Virus record (IMG/VR): IMGVR_UViG_3300044712_000792 | Coordinates: 20,697-84,696 of that record | DNA from: a virus | DNA: 64,000 nt | Reading direction: 5' to 3' (one strand) | Shown: in pieces, positions 59,765-64,000 of the stretch | Position numbering within the stretch: position 1 is the first letter of the stretch | How the letters are laid out: each line of letters starts with the position of its first letter | Translations under genes and position numbers: made by a program | Notes under the pieces: model-generated | Seen by the model: only the letters and a program-made list of their open reading frames with translations | What the model was told of the DNA's origin: nothing | Databases searched by the model: none

Positions 59765-62658
59765 GTGAATACATTAGCATAAATGACGCATATCCAGTTA
59801 CTAGATATACAACAGAAAGTTATAGTGCTGCTGATGACAATAAACCATTTACAGACCTTGAAGACAGGGCTAATTGGTTTTCTTCGTTGTATAATCAACT
59901 TGGGTTCTATTACATTGGCAATAGCACAACTCTATCAGCTCTCACTAACTACTCTCTAGTAACTATTAATGTTAGTGGTATAATTTCTGAACTGTCTGGA
60001 GTATCAACAACACTACCTGCAAGTTCTTTAATTGGAATAGTTTACACATTAAACGAACAAACCTTACCATTATACACAGCCACGGGACCTACTACTTATT
60101 ATTACCCTGTTGTTATGGCTTCTGACTTTTTAAGTATTCCAATATTAACAACTTATTTTGAAGACACTACCTGGAATGAACCTGCCGCTGGGTCAAGAAA
60201 TTATGACTCCTATATGGTAGGTGATTATATTTACTATGATAAGGGAACATACACAATGGCAGCTTTCCCTGTTACTGTTACGGTCACATCAACAACTTAT
60301 CTAGGTGATGATGAAGGTAAGAAAATTAGACTAGGAAAAATCGTAGCAAAAACTAATACCAATTATGTGATTAAGTTCAACTCTACTGAAATGTATGGTA
60401 GTGGTATTACATTCGCAAATAAGCACGAAGACCTTTTAGACATAGCCTCACAAGATGTTACTGCTTGTGGAACTTGGGTTGATTCACATTCTGGATATAG
60501 ACCTACTATTTTAAGAACTAGTGTCATTACAGCAGCTACATCAGGGGATTTGATAGGACAATACGAAGGTACTTATGAACCATATAATAGCAGAGGTATA
60601 GTAGTAGGAATATTGGCTTATTCAGATGTTCTATATTCTTACATTATGGTTTCTGGTGTGTGGGATATTACTGTTAGGGAAACGACACCGACAGGCTTAA
60701 CTATTGACAATACTGATATTGGGAGAACTATTTGGGCTTCTGAAACTTCTGGTAATGTTACAGTTACTCCGCCAACAGATATAACAAAAGCTATTGTTCC
60801 TGTTGGTAGAGTAGTTTCAACCAATCAAATATTCATAGCACCAGCAAATGGATTTAACAGCTATATTGAAATGCTTTCAGATTTAACAAACAATCAGGCT
60901 TCTCCAGATGCTATGACTTCAGCATTAGAACTCCAACAGGATTTTAGTGGTATTGAAGTTACCTCAATAGCTGGAACTGGCGACCCGATTAAGAACATGA
61001 AATTAAGAAAGATTAATTCGGATTGCCCTGTTCATATTACTCCTTTGACACAGACTATTAGTGGAACAAACTTGACAAATCACTGGTTCGCTTTAACTGA
61101 AAATAGCTGGATGAACGATGTCTATGTTGATTATCTTTGGACTGGAAACTCAACTTCTAAAACAAATAGTAATACATATTTAGGGAACGATTTACAACCT
61201 TATAGCTATATTTTACAATACAATTATGACCCTTATGTCCCTGGTATAAATGGAAGTTATAGGTTGGGTTGGCATAGTTGGAAAGATGCACAATCACTAG
61301 ACCTATCTGGAATAACTTATGATAGCACAGCAAAAACTATTACACTAGAAGCCTCTGGTGCTGACAACATTTACATTTGGCATAGTGCTAAAATGCTAAC
61401 TGAAATGGGTTGGGCTAATTCTATTCCTTGGGCTGGATTGTTTATGATGGTTCACGATGTGTCAACGGAAACAAAAATGTGCTTATTCTCTTATGAGGGG
61501 TATAGCGGATTTGATACAGATACTTTTACATTCAACAATGTAAATATCTACACTAAAACATCTAGCGGAAATATGATTTCAAACCCTACTTGGACATACG
61601 CAGCTACAGGTCAATGGCAAACTCTTGATACCACTGGCTGGATGTTTGCTTCATTCCCAATGGGTGGGATAAGATTAAAAATAAGTGGCAATGGGACATT
61701 CAATAAAATTTCCAATGTTCCTCCTTATAGCCTTAAATGGAGTAATCTGAAAAAGGGTGGTATATCTGTATTGGGTGCTGTTGATACTAGTACGGCTTCT
61801 GGGCAATTAGCTTGGGACACAACAAATGATTTGACTGGCTTATTTACAGGGCTATCCACAAAAACCGATTTAGAAACCACATACGCAGGGATTGATTATA
61901 CTAGTGGAGGGACAACCGCTATAACATTGGCTACACACCCAACAGTAATACATAAAGCTAGTTATCACCCATACTGCATAAACCAATCTATAACAGCAAC
62001 GGCAGGTGTTTCAAACCCACTTGTTTATACTGCTGGTTGGACAGATTTGGTATATACACCAGAATACATTGACACAACTTACGGACCAACTAGAGAATGG
62101 GGTTATTACGCATTAACAACAAATGAACCAGCAAGTCCAATTCTAGCGGTATCTGGTTTCCCTCACCCTCAAACTATGAACACAACACTTCAAACAAATG
62201 GTGTAATGGTAAAATTGGTTTTAAGTGGAGACCCAACAATATACTATGGCATAACTAGTTCAATAACAACATCAGGTGCTACTGGAACTGCTGGTATTCT
62301 AATGCCTTTAAGCTACGGAATAACTGGAACTCATACTGTAACTGGATACGAATTATACACAATAAATGATGACATTGTGAATAAAGCATCATACATTATG
62401 GACGACGATGGTCAAGAGTTATGGGTTGATGTTTCTAAAAAAAGTACATATAGGGCCTATTCTGTAATGTTTGAAATAGTTGATGTAAAGCCTTCATCTA
62501 TGTTAGAAATAATGCCAGCACAATCACACTTTAATAATATGAAGAACTCTTTAAAATCAATAGTGCTAGGATGTGCGATGTATTCAAAGATGACAGAAAC
62601 AGATAAAATCGTTACCTACATTCAGAACAGAGCTTCAGCACCAAGTACAAATACATAA
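59761..62658 (+). CDS. Large tail-fibre-like protein (965 aa)
   Basis: Long Thr/Ser/Gly/Tyr-rich beta protein (e.g. SVTVTSTTYLGDD-like repeats) with a helical end (HFNNMKNSLKSIVLGCAMYS). Its N terminus (DDNKPFTDLEDRANWFSSL) parallels that of the next gene (GDNIPFDSIDARHNWFTQT), which suggests a shared attachment domain. Probably a host-binding fibre. Confidence 0.65.
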   Translation: MSEYISINDAYPVTRYTTESYSAADDNKPFTDLEDRANWFSSLYNQLGFYYIGNSTTLSALTNYSLVTINVSGIISELSGVSTTLPASSLIGIVYTLNEQTLPLYTATGPTTYYYPVVMASDFLSIPILTTYFEDTTWNEPAAGSRNYDSYMVGDYIYYDKGTYTMAAFPVTVTVTSTTYLGDDEGKKIRLGKIVAKTNTNYVIKFNSTEMYGSGITFANKHEDLLDIASQDVTACGTWVDSHSGYRPTILRTSVITAATSGDLIGQYEGTYEPYNSRGIVVGILAYSDVLYSYIMVSGVWDITVRETTPTGLTIDNTDIGRTIWASETSGNVTVTPPTDITKAIVPVGRVVSTNQIFIAPANGFNSYIEMLSDLTNNQASPDAMTSALELQQDFSGIEVTSIAGTGDPIKNMKLRKINSDCPVHITPLTQTISGTNLTNHWFALTENSWMNDVYVDYLWTGNSTSKTNSNTYLGNDLQPYSYILQYNYDPYVPGINGSYRLGWHSWKDAQSLDLSGITYDSTAKTITLEASGADNIYIWHSAKMLTEMGWANSIPWAGLFMMVHDVSTETKMCLFSYEGYSGFDTDTFTFNNVNIYTKTSSGNMISNPTWTYAATGQWQTLDTTGWMFASFPMGGIRLKISGNGTFNKISNVPPYSLKWSNLKKGGISVLGAVDTSTASGQLAWDTTNDLTGLFTGLSTKTDLETTYAGIDYTSGGTTAITLATHPTVIHKASYHPYCINQSITATAGVSNPLVYTAGWTDLVYTPEYIDTTYGPTREWGYYALTTNEPASPILAVSGFPHPQTMNTTLQTNGVMVKLVLSGDPTIYYGITSSITTSGATGTAGILMPLSYGITGTHTVTGYELYTINDDIVNKASYIMDDDGQELWVDVSKKSTYRAYSVMFEIVDVKPSSMLEIMPAQSHFNNMKNSLKSIVLGCAMYSKMTETDKIVTYIQNRASAPSTNT

Positions 62659-62670
62659 GAGAGGTAAAAG

Positions 62671-64000
62671 ATGTCAATTAGACCAGCAGATATTTTAACA
62701 ATCGCCCCAATAGTAACTTATACAGCTACAACTGCTTACAATGCAGGCGGCGATAATATCCCTTTTGATAGTATTGATGCTAGACATAATTGGTTCACAC
62801 AAACATCGGCAAAGGGTGGATTAATAACAGTAGGAAAAACAACTGAAAGTGGTCTATTAACTAATACTCTTGTTGCTCTGAATATAGAAGACAACAGCAT
62901 AACAGCAATCACTAGTGCTTGTAGTGCTTTGGCTTACAATGAAATCCCTGCTTTAATTACCACTATTGTTGGAACTGGTTCTGGAGCTGTAAAATATGCT
63001 ATCTCTACAATGTACTATTACTATTGCGTAATACAATCAAAATTCATTGACATACCTGTTTCTAGTTTTGCTGCTTCTGGTGCTGAAATTGGTTGTCCTA
63101 TTTATTACAATTGGGATAACGAAAATTTTGAATGGGCTAGTAGAACTGCTACGGCTGCACCTGCTGGAAATATTCTAATCAATTACAAGTCTAAAAAAAT
63201 ACCTTTGGGAAACATAGTAGCTATTGTTAATTATAGTTCTACACCTTATTATACTGTAAAATTTGGTTCACAAGAAGGTATGGGAACTGGATTAGATGCT
63301 ACTGTTATGGGGGATGTTTACCACTCTACATTAAGCGATATTTCTAGCCAAGAATCAGACACCCATAGCACTTACAATTATGACCATTATCTATATGCCA
63401 ATAAGGTTATAACCCCCACAGTTACATCTCCTTCGTTTGTGGCTATTTCTGGTGCTAGTGGTTTAAGCACTTCTGTTGATTCTACCGCTAAAACATACAC
63501 CATTACAAATATATCTCCTACAAGCGGAATGGTAAATGAATGTTATTTTTGGAGTATACCTGTTGGCACTACTGATATGGTTGGATTAGTTTCTGTTTAT
63601 ATAACTGATTCTGTAACAGGTAGGATTACTTCTAATTACTTTGCGGTATCCGGAACTGCCGATACTACAGGAACTATTGTTGTTGACATAATCTCTAATA
63701 ACCAAATAGTGATTACATATAATGTAGGTTCAACTGTTTTAGACCCTGAAATTGCACCAAATATGGACCCTCAATTGTGGGTTTTTACAAATACAGATTC
63801 TTTCTACGATTCAACTAATGAGGTAATAAGCACAAGCATTGCAACAGTTACAGGTGCTGAAGAAATAACATTTAGTGTTACTGCAACAGATATTGTCAGT
63901 TCTACAAATTTAAGGAATACACAGTTAATAATTCTAGAAACAACAGTAACATCTGGTGCTACTGATTATGATGGAGTTCTTGTATATCACTATAATCCTA
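62671..64000 (+). CDS. Tail-fibre-like protein, 3'-truncated by window end
   Basis: ATG 62671 follows GAGG and 443 codons are readable without a stop to the window end. The N terminus parallels the preceding fibre gene; the rest is Thr/Ser/Ala-rich with beta character. It is a tandem paralogue that probably binds hosts with a different C-terminal part; the end is not visible. Confidence 0.6.
   Translation, partial: MSIRPADILTIAPIVTYTATTAYNAGGDNIPFDSIDARHNWFTQTSAKGGLITVGKTTESGLLTNTLVALNIEDNSITAITSACSALAYNEIPALITTIVGTGSGAVKYAISTMYYYYCVIQSKFIDIPVSSFAASGAEIGCPIYYNWDNENFEWASRTATAAPAGNILINYKSKKIPLGNIVAIVNYSSTPYYTVKFGSQEGMGTGLDATVMGDVYHSTLSDISSQESDTHSTYNYDHYLYANKVITPTVTSPSFVAISGASGLSTSVDSTAKTYTITNISPTSGMVNECYFWSIPVGTTDMVGLVSVYITDSVTGRITSNYFAVSGTADTTGTIVVDIISNNQIVITYNVGSTVLDPEIAPNMDPQLWVFTNTDSFYDSTNEVISTSIATVTGAEEITFSVTATDIVSSTNLRNTQLIILETTVTSGATDYDGVLVYHYNP

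Noticed and set aside
1-64000. Stop-codon reassignment as in some large gut phages
   Set aside because: TAA, TAG and TGA all end well-supported genes, often in start-stop overlaps, and no gene needs read-through.
1-64000. CRISPR array, integrase or attachment site
   Set aside because: No regularly spaced repeat array or recombinase gene was seen; the window looks lytic, though genes outside it are unknown.

Overview
The window is part of the genome of a large, AT-rich, tailed bacteriophage with a contractile tail (myovirus type). The evidence is a set of T4/P2-type baseplate proteins (gp25-like, gp5-like spike, gp27-like hub, gp6/J-like wedge, gpI-like, PAAR-like tip, gp15-like sheath stabiliser), phage replication and modification genes, and very tight gene packing with overlapping start and stop codons. 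No bacterial chromosomal genes, integrase or lysogeny genes are visible. All three stop codons are used normally. Strong AGGAGG-type ribosome binding sites indicate a host that uses Shine-Dalgarno initiation; the host itself cannot be named from this sequence. Head, portal, terminase and tape-measure genes are not here, so the genome must extend well beyond the window.

Layout: (1) 1-16825, + strand: nucleic-acid and metabolism genes (two nucleotidyltransferases, YfbR-like HD phosphohydrolase, primase, SAP protein, ATP-dependent DNA ligase, many small Cys-rich or membrane proteins, YopX-like protein, two glycosyltransferases, C5 cytosine methyltransferase, a tRNA-Gln-like gene, a sigma-like protein with an AT-hook and zinc ribbons, MazG-like protein, DEDDh exonuclease). 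Five genes here are preceded by the same conserved element abutting the ribosome binding site. (2) 16826-20626, - strand: gp15-like and gp25-like tail genes with two ankyrin genes. (3) 20756-33284, + strand: three tandem, paralogous giant genes (1376-1405 aa). (4) 33274-53371, - strand: baseplate hub, spike, wedge, gpI-like and distal tail genes, interspersed with ankyrin genes, two small relatives of the giant proteins and a papain-like protease. (5) 53523-64000, + strand: a membrane protein, more virion proteins, more ankyrin genes, and two large fibre-like genes, the last cut by the window end.

The late blocks diverge from two short intergenic regions (about 20.65-20.75 kb and 53.4-53.5 kb). 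Each holds a pair of inverted copies of an AAAAGAATATAAA-type box resembling the T4 late-promoter TATAAATA box. The sigma-like protein at 13805 is a candidate to read these boxes.

The most unusual content is the accessory load of the late region. About a dozen ankyrin-repeat genes with one idiosyncratic repeat sit between virion genes. Five further proteins (three giants, two short relatives) share an N-terminal domain with a WCIG-like motif. All five start with a short peptide ending in (I/L)-x-E before Ala or Ser, resembling the T4 capsid-targeting and prohead-protease cleavage sequence. One of them (41636-42703) is fused to ankyrin repeats. My main hypothesis is that this phage packages a family of cleaved internal proteins for ejection into the host, and that the ankyrin proteins belong to the same late-expressed interaction system. 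This is inferred from sequence reading alone.
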